Origin: CAYWKS01 sp964458935
GTDB taxonomy: Bacteria > Planctomycetota > Phycisphaerae > Phycisphaerales > Zrk34
DNA: 48,354 bases
Assembly: GCA_964458935.1 (NCBI GenBank)
Contig: CAYWKS010000023.1
Span: 1-48,354 of the forward strand
Direction of reading: 5' to 3'
Of the stretch, positions 24,065-31,809 are shown one piece after another. The notes under the pieces were generated by a model. That model was not told the origin of the DNA. It ran no database searches and saw only the letters and a program-made list of their open reading frames with translations. The translations under genes and the position numbers were made by a program. Each line of letters starts with the position of its first letter. Position 1 is the stretch's first letter.

Positions 24065-24305
24065 GAGGCAGGTCTTCCGGCTCAGGGCGTGGTGTCCGGC
24101 CGCCTTCCCGCCCGCCGCGTTGCACGGCGAGCAGTGGCCTGTGGCCGGACGCCTGGGCTGGCTGCTGAAGCCAGTCCCGCCCATTACGGCGGCGCGTCCG
24201 CGGTGGATTTCCCGTAAACGCATCTCTCAATTGCGTTTACAAAGGCACCACACTTCCCTTTTCACCCGGCTTGCGTTGTTAGCCGCAACGAAGCCGAGCA
24301 CCTTG
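24065..24305 (-). promoter_or_regulatory. Cobalamin (vitamin B12) riboswitch
   Basis: Read on the minus strand, the segment holds the cobalamin aptamer landmarks in order: AGGTGC at the 5' end (24303-24298), AAGCCGGGTGAAAAGGGAA, GGTGCC, a long variable hairpin (GTAAACGC...GCGTTTAC), AAATCCACCGCGGACGCGCCGCCGTAA, GGCCACTGC (B12-box region), GGGAAGGC, and AGCCGGAAGACCTGCC at the 3' end (24082-24067). In known cases adenosyl- or methylcobalamin binding turns the downstream gene off. The gene downstream is a PEP-CTERM protein operon, 168 bases away, with a terminator between. I rate the identity as near certain and the regulated target as unusual. Confidence 0.95.
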
Positions 24306-24316
24306 TACGGTTGGCG

Positions 24317-24345
24317 ACGATAACCCAGCCCGCCCGGCGATGCAA
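24317..24345 (-). promoter_or_regulatory. Putative sigma70-type promoter of the riboswitch operon
   Basis: On the minus strand TTGCAT (24345-24340), a 17-base spacer and TATCGT (24322-24317) stand just before the first aptamer base; transcription would start near 24310. The upstream part, to 24390, has AT-rich TTTTCTTTCTT that may help promoter strength. Confidence 0.45.
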
Positions 24346-24390
24346 GAAAGAAAATCCCCCACGTTCGATTTAGCCCGGCGGCGCGACTTG

Positions 24391-25029
24391 TTACTCCGCC
24401 ACCATTCGACAGTTAAGTAAGACCTCGCCCTCGCGCAATTCCACGGCGATGACCTCGACGACACGCCCGTCGCCCAGCGGCACGGCCAGCCGCGGCGAGC
24501 GCACCGGCTCGGTCAGTTCCGCGACCACCGCCAGCGCGGCCGGCGGCAGCGCCAGCGTGCCGACCCGCGTGCCGGTTAACGCCAGCTCGACGGGGCGGGT
24601 CCGGGCCTTGGGCTCGTAGATCGCGCTGACGATGCGGCGGCCGCCGGCGGTGTCGAACGCCCCGGCGAGGATCAGTCGACCCGGGGCGAACGCCACCATG
24701 ACCGCGCCCAGTTGCGAGGGCAGGTCGAGGTGCTGATTGGCGGCCCAGCGTCGGCCCCGCGCCGCCAGCCACTCGTTCACCCGTCGCTGATCGATCGCGA
24801 TCGACCAGGTCGAACCGACCGGCCGGTGTTGCGTGAACTGCGTCGCCATCCAGCGTTCGAACTGCTCGGCGGTCGCGGCGATCTGCTCCCGGGGCGCGTT
24901 GACCGGTCGCCAGTAGCCGGGCGTGGCGAAGGACCGCTGGCGAACCCACAGCCAGGCGCCGCCGAGCAGCAGCGCGACGAGGACGACGGCGGTCGCGGCG
25001 ATCCCCAGCGCTTTGCGGCGGCGCGTCAT
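24391..25029 (-). CDS. Single-pass membrane protein of unknown function, coupled to fabF
   Basis: This 212-residue protein begins with a basic MTRRRKALG and a membrane anchor (about residues 10-28), followed by an extracytoplasmic-type alpha/beta region without motifs I recognise. Start and fabF stop overlap by 4 bases (ATGA), which couples its translation to the ketosynthase. It probably serves the same pathway, perhaps as a tethered lipid- or substrate-handling factor, but nothing in the sequence says which. The stop is 85 bases from the cobalamin operon promoter region. Confidence 0.8.
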   Translation of the reverse strand: MTRRRKALGIAATAVVLVALLLGGAWLWVRQRSFATPGYWRPVNAPREQIAATAEQFERWMATQFTQHRPVGSTWSIAIDQRRVNEWLAARGRRWAANQHLDLPSQLGAVMVAFAPGRLILAGAFDTAGGRRIVSAIYEPKARTRPVELALTGTRVGTLALPPAALAVVAELTEPVRSPRLAVPLGDGRVVEVIAVELREGEVLLNCRMVAE

Positions 25030-26324
25030 GCCAAACGCCGGATGATCAGCGTGTCGTTCTGGCCGCCGAACCCGAAGCTGTTGGACAGCGCCACATCGAC
25101 CCGGGCCTCCCGCGCCGCGTTGGGCACGTAGTCCAGGTTGCACTCGGGGTCGGGGTCGATGTAGTTGATGGTCGGGGGGAGCTTGCCGTCGCGGATGGCC
25201 AGCACGCAGGCGATCAGCTCGACGCTGCCCGCCGCGGCGATGAGGTGGCCGATCATGCTCTTGATGCTGCTGACCGGGGTCTTGGCGTCGTCGCCGAAGA
25301 CGGCCTTGATCGCGCGGGTCTCGTTCTTGTCGTTCTCGTCGGTGCTCGTGCCGTGCGCCGAGATATAATCGATCTGGCCGGGCTCGAGCCGGGCTTCGGT
25401 CAGCGCCTGCCGCATGGCGGCGATCGGCCCGCGGGCCTCGGGGTGCATGTCGGTGATGCGGAACGCGTCGGCACTCGACCCGTAGCCGATCACCTCGGCC
25501 AGCGGCGTCGCGCCGCGCGCCTCGGCGTGATCGAGGCTCTCGACGATGACCATGCCCGCGCCCTCGCCGAGCACGAACCCGTCGCGGGTGCGGTTGAACG
25601 GCCGGCTGGCCGTGGCGATGTCGTCGTTGCGATTGCTCAGCGCGGTCAGGCGATTGAACCCCGTCACGCCGAACGGGTGGATCATGGTGTGCGACCCGCC
25701 GCAGACCATGACGTCGGCGGCGCCGCGGCGGATGATCTCGACCGCCTCGCCGATCGCCTGGGTGCTGGCGGCGCAGGCGGTGAGGCAGTTGTAGCCCGGC
25801 CCGCGGGCGCCCAGCTCCACGGCGAGGTGGTACAGCGGGCGGTTGGGCTCCTGCTCCACCTCACGCCACAGCCCGAGCTTCTGCTTCGCCGCCTCGGCCC
25901 AGCGGACCGCGTCGACCTCGCCGGCGGCCGCGTCCCAGCCGTGAAGGTTCGACGCCACGTAGTTGTCGAAGTCCAGCGACCCCTCGCCCGACCCGAGGTA
26001 GATGCCCACGCGCTCCAGGTCGACGTCGGCGCCGTCGAGCCCGGCCATCGCCCAGGCCTGACGCGCCGCGCCCAGCGCGAAGGCGCTGTTCGACCCGCAG
26101 TGCTCGTGAACCTCGACGTGCTTCACGAACGGCCGCCAGTCGTAGTCGCTCACCTCCGCGCTGAAGGTCGTGGGGAACGTCGACGCGTCGAACTGCCGCG
26201 TGGGCGCCACGGCGCTCTCGCCGGCCAGCATCTTCGCCCAGACGCTCTCCAGGTCGTGGCCCAGCGGCGTAACCCAGCCCAGGCCCGTCAGCACGACGCG
26301 GGTGTGGTTGCTCTTCATCACCAT
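25026..26324 (-). CDS. fabF: Beta-ketoacyl-ACP synthase (FabF type)
   Basis: The enzyme condenses malonyl-ACP with an acyl chain. The 432-residue protein has a complete catalytic triad: Cys184 in CLTACAAS, His324 in ISAHGTSTDEND and His360 in SMIGHLIAAAGS. NSFGFGGQN near the C-terminus is the usual glycine loop. The start could be Met 1 or Met 3 (26318). It lies after a degenerate ketosynthase and a 38-residue ORF on the same strand, so it may form a heterodimer rather than serve as the general fatty acid synthase; no acyl carrier protein gene is in the window. Confidence 0.93.
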   Translation of the reverse strand: MVMKSNHTRVVLTGLGWVTPLGHDLESVWAKMLAGESAVAPTRQFDASTFPTTFSAEVSDYDWRPFVKHVEVHEHCGSNSAFALGAARQAWAMAGLDGADVDLERVGIYLGSGEGSLDFDNYVASNLHGWDAAAGEVDAVRWAEAAKQKLGLWREVEQEPNRPLYHLAVELGARGPGYNCLTACAASTQAIGEAVEIIRRGAADVMVCGGSHTMIHPFGVTGFNRLTALSNRNDDIATASRPFNRTRDGFVLGEGAGMVIVESLDHAEARGATPLAEVIGYGSSADAFRITDMHPEARGPIAAMRQALTEARLEPGQIDYISAHGTSTDENDKNETRAIKAVFGDDAKTPVSSIKSMIGHLIAAAGSVELIACVLAIRDGKLPPTINYIDPDPECNLDYVPNAAREARVDVALSNSFGFGGQNDTLIIRRLA

Positions 26325-26434
26325 GCTGTTCCATGCTCCGCCATCAGTTCCGCCAGTGCCTTCTTCAAGACGGGCGGGTTGTCGTCGGGCCGATCGCGTA
26401 TGGGTGCCGGCGGCTCGACGGGTTGGGTCATCAT
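26318..26434 (-). CDS. Small ORF (38 residues) between the two ketosynthase genes
   Basis: The ORF starts ATGATG 9 bases after the degenerate ketosynthase stop and ends in a TGA that lies inside the fabF start region (ATGGTGATG), so translation could pass directly to fabF. The N-terminal half is Pro-rich, and the C-terminal half is a short amphipathic helix (VLKKALAELMAEHG). It is below the size of usual gene prediction. No clear ribosome site was seen. It may be a coupling leader or a small subunit. Confidence 0.4.
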   Translation of the reverse strand: MMTQPVEPPAPIRDRPDDNPPVLKKALAELMAEHGTAW

Positions 26435-26443
26435 GCGTTCAGC

Positions 26444-27763
26444 TTACGCCTTTCCGACGACCAGGGCGACGTTCTGGCCGCCGAGGCTGGTCGAGTAGAC
26501 GAGCACGTGGCGCAGCGCCGCGTCGCGGGACGGCGCGGTGGCCGCGCCGTGCAGGCGGTCGATCGGCAGGTCGCAGTTGATGACGGCGGGCAGGGTCTGC
26601 TCGTGGAGCATCTTCGCGGCGACGGCGAGCTCGACCCCGCCGGCGCCCGCGCCGCAGTTGCCGATGTAGGGCTTGGCCGACCAGATCGCCAGCTCGGCGG
26701 CGCGATCGCCGAAGACGCTTCGCAGCGCGGCGGCCTCGGCCTTGTCGTAGGCGGCGATCCCGGTGCCGCCGGCGACGACCGCGTCGATCGCGCCGGGGTC
26801 GAGATCGGCCAGGCGCAGCGCCTGCCGGATCGCCGAGGCGATGTCGCGGCCGTCGGGTTCGGGTTCGAGCCCGTCGCTGGCGGCGTTCTGCGACATGCTC
26901 GAGCCGAACCCCACGAGGCGGGCGTAGGCGCGGGCGCGGCGGGCGGAGGCGGTGTCCAGCGCTTCGATGGTGACGATGCCGCCGCCTTCGCCGAGCGCCG
27001 TGCCCGACGCCTCGGTGTCGAACGGCCGGACCGCCGTCGCCGGGTCGTCGTTGCCCTGGGCGGTGAGCCGGCCGGTCAACTGCTGTCGGTAGAAGGCCAT
27101 GAGGTTGATCTTGCTCTCGGCCCCACCGCAGAAGCACAGGTCGGCCTTGCCCCGCTCGATGACGCGGACGCTCTCGGCGATGCTCAGGCCCCCCGATGCC
27201 TCGCCGCAGGTGATCGTGTTGCTCGGGCCCTGCGTGTCGTGAATGATCGTCACGTGGCAGGCGAGCATGTTGGGCAGGTACTTCAGCAGCCACAGCGGCG
27301 TGAGGTTCATCATGCCCTCGCGGCCCCAGTGGTGCAGGTCGAACGCCCCGCCGTCGCCCCGGCTCTCGACCAGCGCGCCGGTCAGCTCGTTGAGCTCGGC
27401 GGCGATGAGCCCGGCGCCGATGTGCGCCCCGCATCGCTCGCCGGCGTAGGTCCGCTCGGCGTCGGGGTCGGTGCCCGGGGTGGTGATCGCCGCGTCGCGG
27501 ACCGCGGCGTCGGCGGCGCCGACGGCCAGCTCGATGTCCCGCGCCATGACCTTGGTCGCCTTGCGGTAGCTCTTGGGGACGATCTTGTTGACCTTGAAGT
27601 CCCGGACCTCACCGGCGATCTGCGACTCGAACCCGGCCGGGTCGAACGCCTCGATCCGCCGCAACGCCGATTCACCGGCGCAGATCGCCCGCCACAGCGG
27701 GTCGAATCCGATCCCCGCCGCGGTGACCGCACCCAGTCCCGTGACCACCACCTGTCGCGCCAT
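26444..27763 (-). CDS. Ketosynthase-like protein lacking both catalytic histidines
   Basis: The 439-residue protein aligns with FabF throughout, including VVTGLGAVTAAG at the N-terminus and the C-terminal STSLGGQN loop. It keeps the Cys nucleophile (Cys186 in NTITCGEASGG). But the first catalytic His is replaced by Gly332 (VAGGTGIAAYD) and the second by Asn369 (KPYIGNCGAGAGG). It should therefore not do normal condensation alone. Chain-length-factor subunits of type II polyketide systems are degenerate in a comparable way, although they usually lose the Cys. Paired with the intact fabF downstream, it most likely forms its partner subunit. Confidence 0.87.
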   Translation of the reverse strand: MARQVVVTGLGAVTAAGIGFDPLWRAICAGESALRRIEAFDPAGFESQIAGEVRDFKVNKIVPKSYRKATKVMARDIELAVGAADAAVRDAAITTPGTDPDAERTYAGERCGAHIGAGLIAAELNELTGALVESRGDGGAFDLHHWGREGMMNLTPLWLLKYLPNMLACHVTIIHDTQGPSNTITCGEASGGLSIAESVRVIERGKADLCFCGGAESKINLMAFYRQQLTGRLTAQGNDDPATAVRPFDTEASGTALGEGGGIVTIEALDTASARRARAYARLVGFGSSMSQNAASDGLEPEPDGRDIASAIRQALRLADLDPGAIDAVVAGGTGIAAYDKAEAAALRSVFGDRAAELAIWSAKPYIGNCGAGAGGVELAVAAKMLHEQTLPAVINCDLPIDRLHGAATAPSRDAALRHVLVYSTSLGGQNVALVVGKA

Positions 27764-27856
27764 GGCCTGTGCGCCTTTCCAAAACGTTGAGTGTATGCCA
27801 GTTCGCCGGGATGCTCCACCGCGCGGCGGCCGATGGCGGGCGCAGCGCCGCTCCGC

Positions 27857-27862
27857 TAAAAT
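27857..27862 (+). promoter_or_regulatory. Possible -10 element upstream of the CBS genes
   Basis: TAAAAT stands out in the GC-rich divergent region 27764-27952 between the ketosynthase-like gene and the first CBS gene. No good -35 is present at the matching distance, so this is a weak call. Confidence 0.2.
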
Positions 27863-27952
27863 GCGCCAGGCGTGGCAGCCCGCGCCGGGCGCCTGCGCCG
27901 CACCGAAGGGCGGGCCCGTCACCATCCTGCAGCATGTCGGCGGAGCGAAGTC

Positions 27953-28423
27953 ATGAGCCTCAGCAACGACATCCTTGTCAATCACGTCAGCGACCTGTCG
28001 CTGCGCCCCCTGGTCAGTGTCGATGCGAAGGCCACGGTCCGGGACGCCTGCGCCCTGATGCGGGACGCGCGGCTGGGGGCGGCGATGATCCTCGACGACG
28101 CGGGGCGGCCCGTCGGCATGTTCAACGAGAAGCTGCTGATCCGCGTGCTCAACGACCGGCCCGCCGCCCTCGACGAGCCGGTCGAGGACCACATGACCCG
28201 CAACCTGCGGTGCGTGTGCGAGACCGATCCGATCGCCGAGTTGATCTCGGTGATGCAGGCATACAACCTGCGGTGGGTCTGCGTCCGCGACGCATCGGGC
28301 AAGGCGGTCGCCCTCACCGGCCTCCGCGGGGCGATGGAGTACATCATCGATCACTTCGCCGCCCACGTGCAGACGCACCCGCTGCGGTCGCGGCTGAGCA
28401 TGGAGCAGCGCGAGGGCGCGTAG
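27953..28423 (+). CDS. CBS domain pair protein (first)
   Basis: This 156-residue protein consists of two CBS motifs (about 18-72 and 85-140), with VSVDAKATVRDACALMRDARLGAAMILDD and GRPVGMFNEKLLIRVL as the first and a shorter second. CBS pairs bind adenosine nucleotides and act as energy or ligand sensors. No effector domain is attached. GGAG stands about 8 bases before ATG. The gene pair with the next CBS protein, 22 bases downstream, suggests that the two form a mixed dimer. Confidence 0.88.
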   Translation: MSLSNDILVNHVSDLSLRPLVSVDAKATVRDACALMRDARLGAAMILDDAGRPVGMFNEKLLIRVLNDRPAALDEPVEDHMTRNLRCVCETDPIAELISVMQAYNLRWVCVRDASGKAVALTGLRGAMEYIIDHFAAHVQTHPLRSRLSMEQREGA

Positions 28424-28445
28424 ACCCGGACGAAGGAGCCCGATC

Positions 28446-28955
28446 ATGGCGCGACGCGAACGCCGCAAGCCCGAGCCCGGCGAGTACGAAGACCCGCTGA
28501 GCATCTACGAACCGGCCGTCTACGACGACCCGTTCCTCCAGAGCCTCTGCGAAGACGCGGTCACCACGATCGAGCACCGGCCCTTCCTGTCCGTGCTCGC
28601 CGACCAGACCGTCCGCAAGACGATCGCCATGATGAACGACCACGACGGCGCGGCGGTCGTCGTGGTCGACGAGCAGGCCCGGCCCATCGGCATGTTCTCC
28701 GAGCGCGACGTGCTCGAGCGCATCGCCGACCACTTCGCCGACGTCGCCGATCGACCGGTCCGCGAGTACATGACGCCCGACCCGGTGGTGGTCTACGCCA
28801 CCGACCCGCCGGCGCAGGTGCTCAACGTCATGGTCTCCGGCGGGTTCCGACACGTGCCCATCGTCGACGTGGACAACAAGCTCGTCGGCGTGATCGGCGC
28901 CCGCCGCGTCACCGCATACCTGAAGAAGTACTTCGCGGGCATGACCGGGGCTTGA
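28446..28955 (+). CDS. CBS domain pair protein (second)
   Basis: The 169-residue protein has a charged N-terminal extension (about 45 residues) and two CBS motifs: FLSVLADQTVRKTIAMMNDHDGAAVVVVDEQARPIGMFSERDVLERI and a second with VREYMTPDPVVVYATDPPAQVLNVMV and VIGARRVTAYLKK. AAGGAG stands 7 bases before the ATG. It is the more complete of the two adjacent CBS genes. It may regulate an unlinked target in response to AMP or ATP. Confidence 0.9.
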   Translation: MARRERRKPEPGEYEDPLSIYEPAVYDDPFLQSLCEDAVTTIEHRPFLSVLADQTVRKTIAMMNDHDGAAVVVVDEQARPIGMFSERDVLERIADHFADVADRPVREYMTPDPVVVYATDPPAQVLNVMVSGGFRHVPIVDVDNKLVGVIGARRVTAYLKKYFAGMTGA

Positions 28956-28986
28956 CCGCCGCGGCCTCTCCCACGCCGGTGCCGCC

Positions 28987-29727
28987 ATGCCCGGACGCCT
29001 CGTGATCCTGACCGGCCCGTCATGCGCAGGCAAGAGCCCGCTGCACCGCGCCATGGCGCGCACGCATCCCCGGCTGCACGCGCAAATGAGGCCGGTCGTC
29101 CTCTACAACGACCGCGCACCCCGGCCCGGCGAGGCCGACGGCGTCGACTACCACTTTCGGCCCCGCAAGGACGTCGAGGCGCTGCGCGACGAGCCCGAGC
29201 GCTACGTCGTCCAGCAGGTCCGCAACGACCTGCTGGCGCTCGACCTGCAAGAGCTCCGCGACATGCTGCGAGGCGGCGACGCGCTGTTCGAGGGCAACCC
29301 CGCTTTCGGCGCCACGCTCATCGACCACCCGGCGCTCGCCGAGGTCGAGCGACTGAGCATCTTCATCGCACCCGTCACGCGCACGGAAATGCGCCGGCTT
29401 GTTGAGGCGGGCGACGCGCGCCACGCCATCACCGACCTGATGCGACAGAAGCTGACGCGTCGGACTCAGGCGCAGAAGGGCCAACTCGCGCGGGCTGATC
29501 TGGACGACATCGCCACGCGTGCCGCGGCGGCGTACGACGAACTGAAGCTCGCCTGCCGATGCGATCACGTCGTGCCCAACCACGATGGCGAGGACTCGGA
29601 CCACTGGCGGGCCCGCGGCGAACCGGTCGGCGATGCGCGGCTTGCCCTGCAATCGGTGGTCGCGCTGATCCGCGGCGGCGACCCGCCCCGCGCCGAAAAC
29701 TGGCCGGAGGGGTTGGTTGTGGGATGA
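28987..29727 (+). CDS. Guanylate-kinase-like P-loop protein
   Basis: The 246-residue protein opens with a Walker A motif, VILTGPSCAGKSPLHRAM, and has a GMP-binding-type loop RAPRPGEADGVDYHF like that of guanylate kinase. Other guanylate kinase features are changed: the TTR before the loop reads NDR, and the lid region is longer than usual; overall length exceeds the usual 190-210. It could be a divergent kinase of another nucleotide or a regulatory protein. It follows the CBS pair by 31 bases on the same strand, so a nucleotide-sensing operon is plausible. Whether a normal gmk exists elsewhere cannot be seen. Confidence 0.75.
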   Translation: MPGRLVILTGPSCAGKSPLHRAMARTHPRLHAQMRPVVLYNDRAPRPGEADGVDYHFRPRKDVEALRDEPERYVVQQVRNDLLALDLQELRDMLRGGDALFEGNPAFGATLIDHPALAEVERLSIFIAPVTRTEMRRLVEAGDARHAITDLMRQKLTRRTQAQKGQLARADLDDIATRAAAAYDELKLACRCDHVVPNHDGEDSDHWRARGEPVGDARLALQSVVALIRGGDPPRAENWPEGLVVG

Positions 29728-29730
29728 CGC

Positions 29731-31248
29731 TCAGAGCTTGCGGTCCAGCAGACGGTATTGCACGGCCTCGGCGACGTGGTCGGCCTTGATGTCGGGCTCG
29801 CCCTCAAGATCGGCGATCGTCCGAGACAGACGGCGGACCTTGTCGTAGGCTCGGGCGCTGAGGCCCATGTCCGTCATCGCGGCGCGGAGCAATTCCCTGC
29901 CCGGGCCGTCGAGCACGGCGAGCTGGTCGAGCATCCGCCCGGACAAGACGCTGTTGACCTTGAGCGGGCCGCCGTTGCGGTCGGCCTGGACGCGGCGGGC
30001 GGCATCGACCTGACGACGCATCTGGGCGGTGCTCGTGCCGTCGGGCGCGGCGGACAGTTGCCGATACGGCACGCGCGGCACCTCGACGTGGATGTCGATG
30101 CGATCGACCAGCGGGCCGCTGATCCGCGCCAGGTACTTTTCCATCTCGCGTTGGCCGGCCTCGTTGGTGGCGAAGTCGCCGCCGCGCGTCGGGTTCATCG
30201 CCGCCACGAGCATGAACCGCGCCGGGAATCGGATCGACGAATGGGCCCGGGCGATCGTGACCACGCCGTCTTCCAGGGGCTGGCGAAGTGTTTCGAGCAC
30301 GGTGCGGCTGAACTCGGGCAACTCGTCGAGGAACAGCACGCCGTGGTGCGCCAGCGACACTTCGCCGGGACGCGGGATCGTGCCGCCACCGATCAGCGCC
30401 GGCGCCGAGGCGGTGTGGTGCGGCGAGCGGAACGGCCGGCGGGTGAGCAGGGCCTGGCCGGAGTTCAACTGTCCCGCGGCGGAGTAGATGCAGGTGGTCT
30501 GCAATGCTTCATCGCGGCTGAGCCGCGGCAGGATGCCGGGCAGCGCGCGGGCGCACATGGTCTTGCCCGTGCCCGCCGGGCCGATCATCAGCACGTTGTG
30601 CCCGCCGGCGGCCGCGATCGTCAGCGCGCGCTTGACGGTCTCCTGCCCGCGCACGTCGGCGAAGTCGACGTCGGGCGCCGCGTCGGCGATCCGCTGCTCG
30701 GCGTCGAGGGCGGCCTGGGGCTCGATGCGGTGCTGGTCGTTCAGGAACGCCACGACCGTCGCCAGCGAGTCGACCGGGTAGACCTCGATGTCACCGGCGG
30801 CCGCGGCGGCTTCCTGCGCGTTGGCCAGCGGCAGGATGACCCCGTCCAACTTCATCTTCCGCGCGAGCATCGCCATGGAGATCGCGCCCTTGATCGGCCG
30901 CACACGACCGTCCAGCGCCAGCTCGCCGGCGAACAGCAGCTTGCGATGACGCTGGGTCTCGATCGTCCGGTTGGCCAGCAGCAGCCCGACCGCGATCGGC
31001 AGGTCGTACACCGGCCCTTCCTTCTTCACGTCCGCCGGGGCGAGGTTGACCAGCAGCCGATTCAATGGAAACGGGTACCCCGAATTCACGATCGCCGACC
31101 GCACGCGCTCGATCGATTCCTTCACCCCCGCGTCGGGCAGTCCGACGATGGTCGTCTTCTGGATCCCCCGTTCGGCGAGGTCGATCTCGATCTCGCAGGC
31201 AATCGCATCGATCCCCTGGAGCACGAAGCTATGCACCTGCGCGAGCAT
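29731..31248 (-). CDS. YifB/ComM family magnesium-chelatase-like AAA+ ATPase
   Basis: The 505-residue protein is a full-length ComM/YifB ATPase: MLAQVHSFVLQGIDA (usual N-terminus), a ribosomal-S5-like fold, Walker A GPAGTGKTMCAR, LFLDELPEFSR (Walker B), and a C-terminal helical domain with LSARAYDKVRRLSRTIADLEG. In Vibrio, ComM is a helicase that helps branch migration in natural transformation; the family is also widespread without competence. The Met at 31248 is preferred to a longer frame because the family starts with this sequence. It converges on the guanylate-kinase-like gene with 3 bases between stops. Confidence 0.94.
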   Translation of the reverse strand: MLAQVHSFVLQGIDAIACEIEIDLAERGIQKTTIVGLPDAGVKESIERVRSAIVNSGYPFPLNRLLVNLAPADVKKEGPVYDLPIAVGLLLANRTIETQRHRKLLFAGELALDGRVRPIKGAISMAMLARKMKLDGVILPLANAQEAAAAAGDIEVYPVDSLATVVAFLNDQHRIEPQAALDAEQRIADAAPDVDFADVRGQETVKRALTIAAAGGHNVLMIGPAGTGKTMCARALPGILPRLSRDEALQTTCIYSAAGQLNSGQALLTRRPFRSPHHTASAPALIGGGTIPRPGEVSLAHHGVLFLDELPEFSRTVLETLRQPLEDGVVTIARAHSSIRFPARFMLVAAMNPTRGGDFATNEAGQREMEKYLARISGPLVDRIDIHVEVPRVPYRQLSAAPDGTSTAQMRRQVDAARRVQADRNGGPLKVNSVLSGRMLDQLAVLDGPGRELLRAAMTDMGLSARAYDKVRRLSRTIADLEGEPDIKADHVAEAVQYRLLDRKL

Positions 31249-31326
31249 GCCCAAGAGGATAGCCACGGGGCGGCGAAGCCACAAAACGCCGCGTCACGCC
31301 GGGCCGGCCACGGGTATACTCGCGGC

Positions 31327-31809
31327 ATGGCCGAGCGGGTGGCGATGCTGACCTGGCGGCTGGCCGCAAGCTGGTGCGTGATGGTGATGACGCACGAGGC
31401 GGGTCATCTGCTGGGCGGGTGGATCGGGGGCGCGACGCTGGTCGATTTCGACCTGGCGCCGTGGGGGTTGCCCTACAGCATTCACCAGCCCGACCCGCGG
31501 CCGCTGCTGACGTTGTGGGCCGGGCCGATCGTCGGCGTCGCGCTGCCGGTCGCGGTCGCGCTGGCGGCGCACCGGGCGTGGGTGTGGTTCATCGCCGACT
31601 TCTGCGTGCTGGCCAACGGCGCCTACCTGGCGATCGCCTGGGTCGGGGGCGGTGATCGCCTGGATACACCGAGGCTGCTCGCGGCGGGCGCACCGGCCTT
31701 CGTCGTGGCGGTGTTCTGCGCCGCGACGATCGCGGTGGGTTACGTGCGATTCCGAAGCGATCTGCTCGGCGTGCTCAGCCGCCGAGGTGCTTGTCGATCG
31801 CGGTGGTGA
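31327..31809 (+). CDS. Small membrane protein with HEAGH zinc-site motif (M50-like)
   Basis: The 160-residue protein has four to five hydrophobic segments and an early THEAGHLLGG, which matches the HExxH zinc motif of site-2-type (M50) membrane proteases. The second M50 motif (NxxPxxxLDG) is missing, and the protein is shorter than known proteases, so catalysis is doubtful; the His and Glu could have kept a metal-binding role. It diverges from the YifB gene. Its end overlaps the end of the convergent thioredoxin-fusion gene by 35 bases. Confidence 0.72.
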   Translation: MAERVAMLTWRLAASWCVMVMTHEAGHLLGGWIGGATLVDFDLAPWGLPYSIHQPDPRPLLTLWAGPIVGVALPVAVALAAHRAWVWFIADFCVLANGAYLAIAWVGGGDRLDTPRLLAAGAPAFVVAVFCAATIAVGYVRFRSDLLGVLSRRGACRSRW

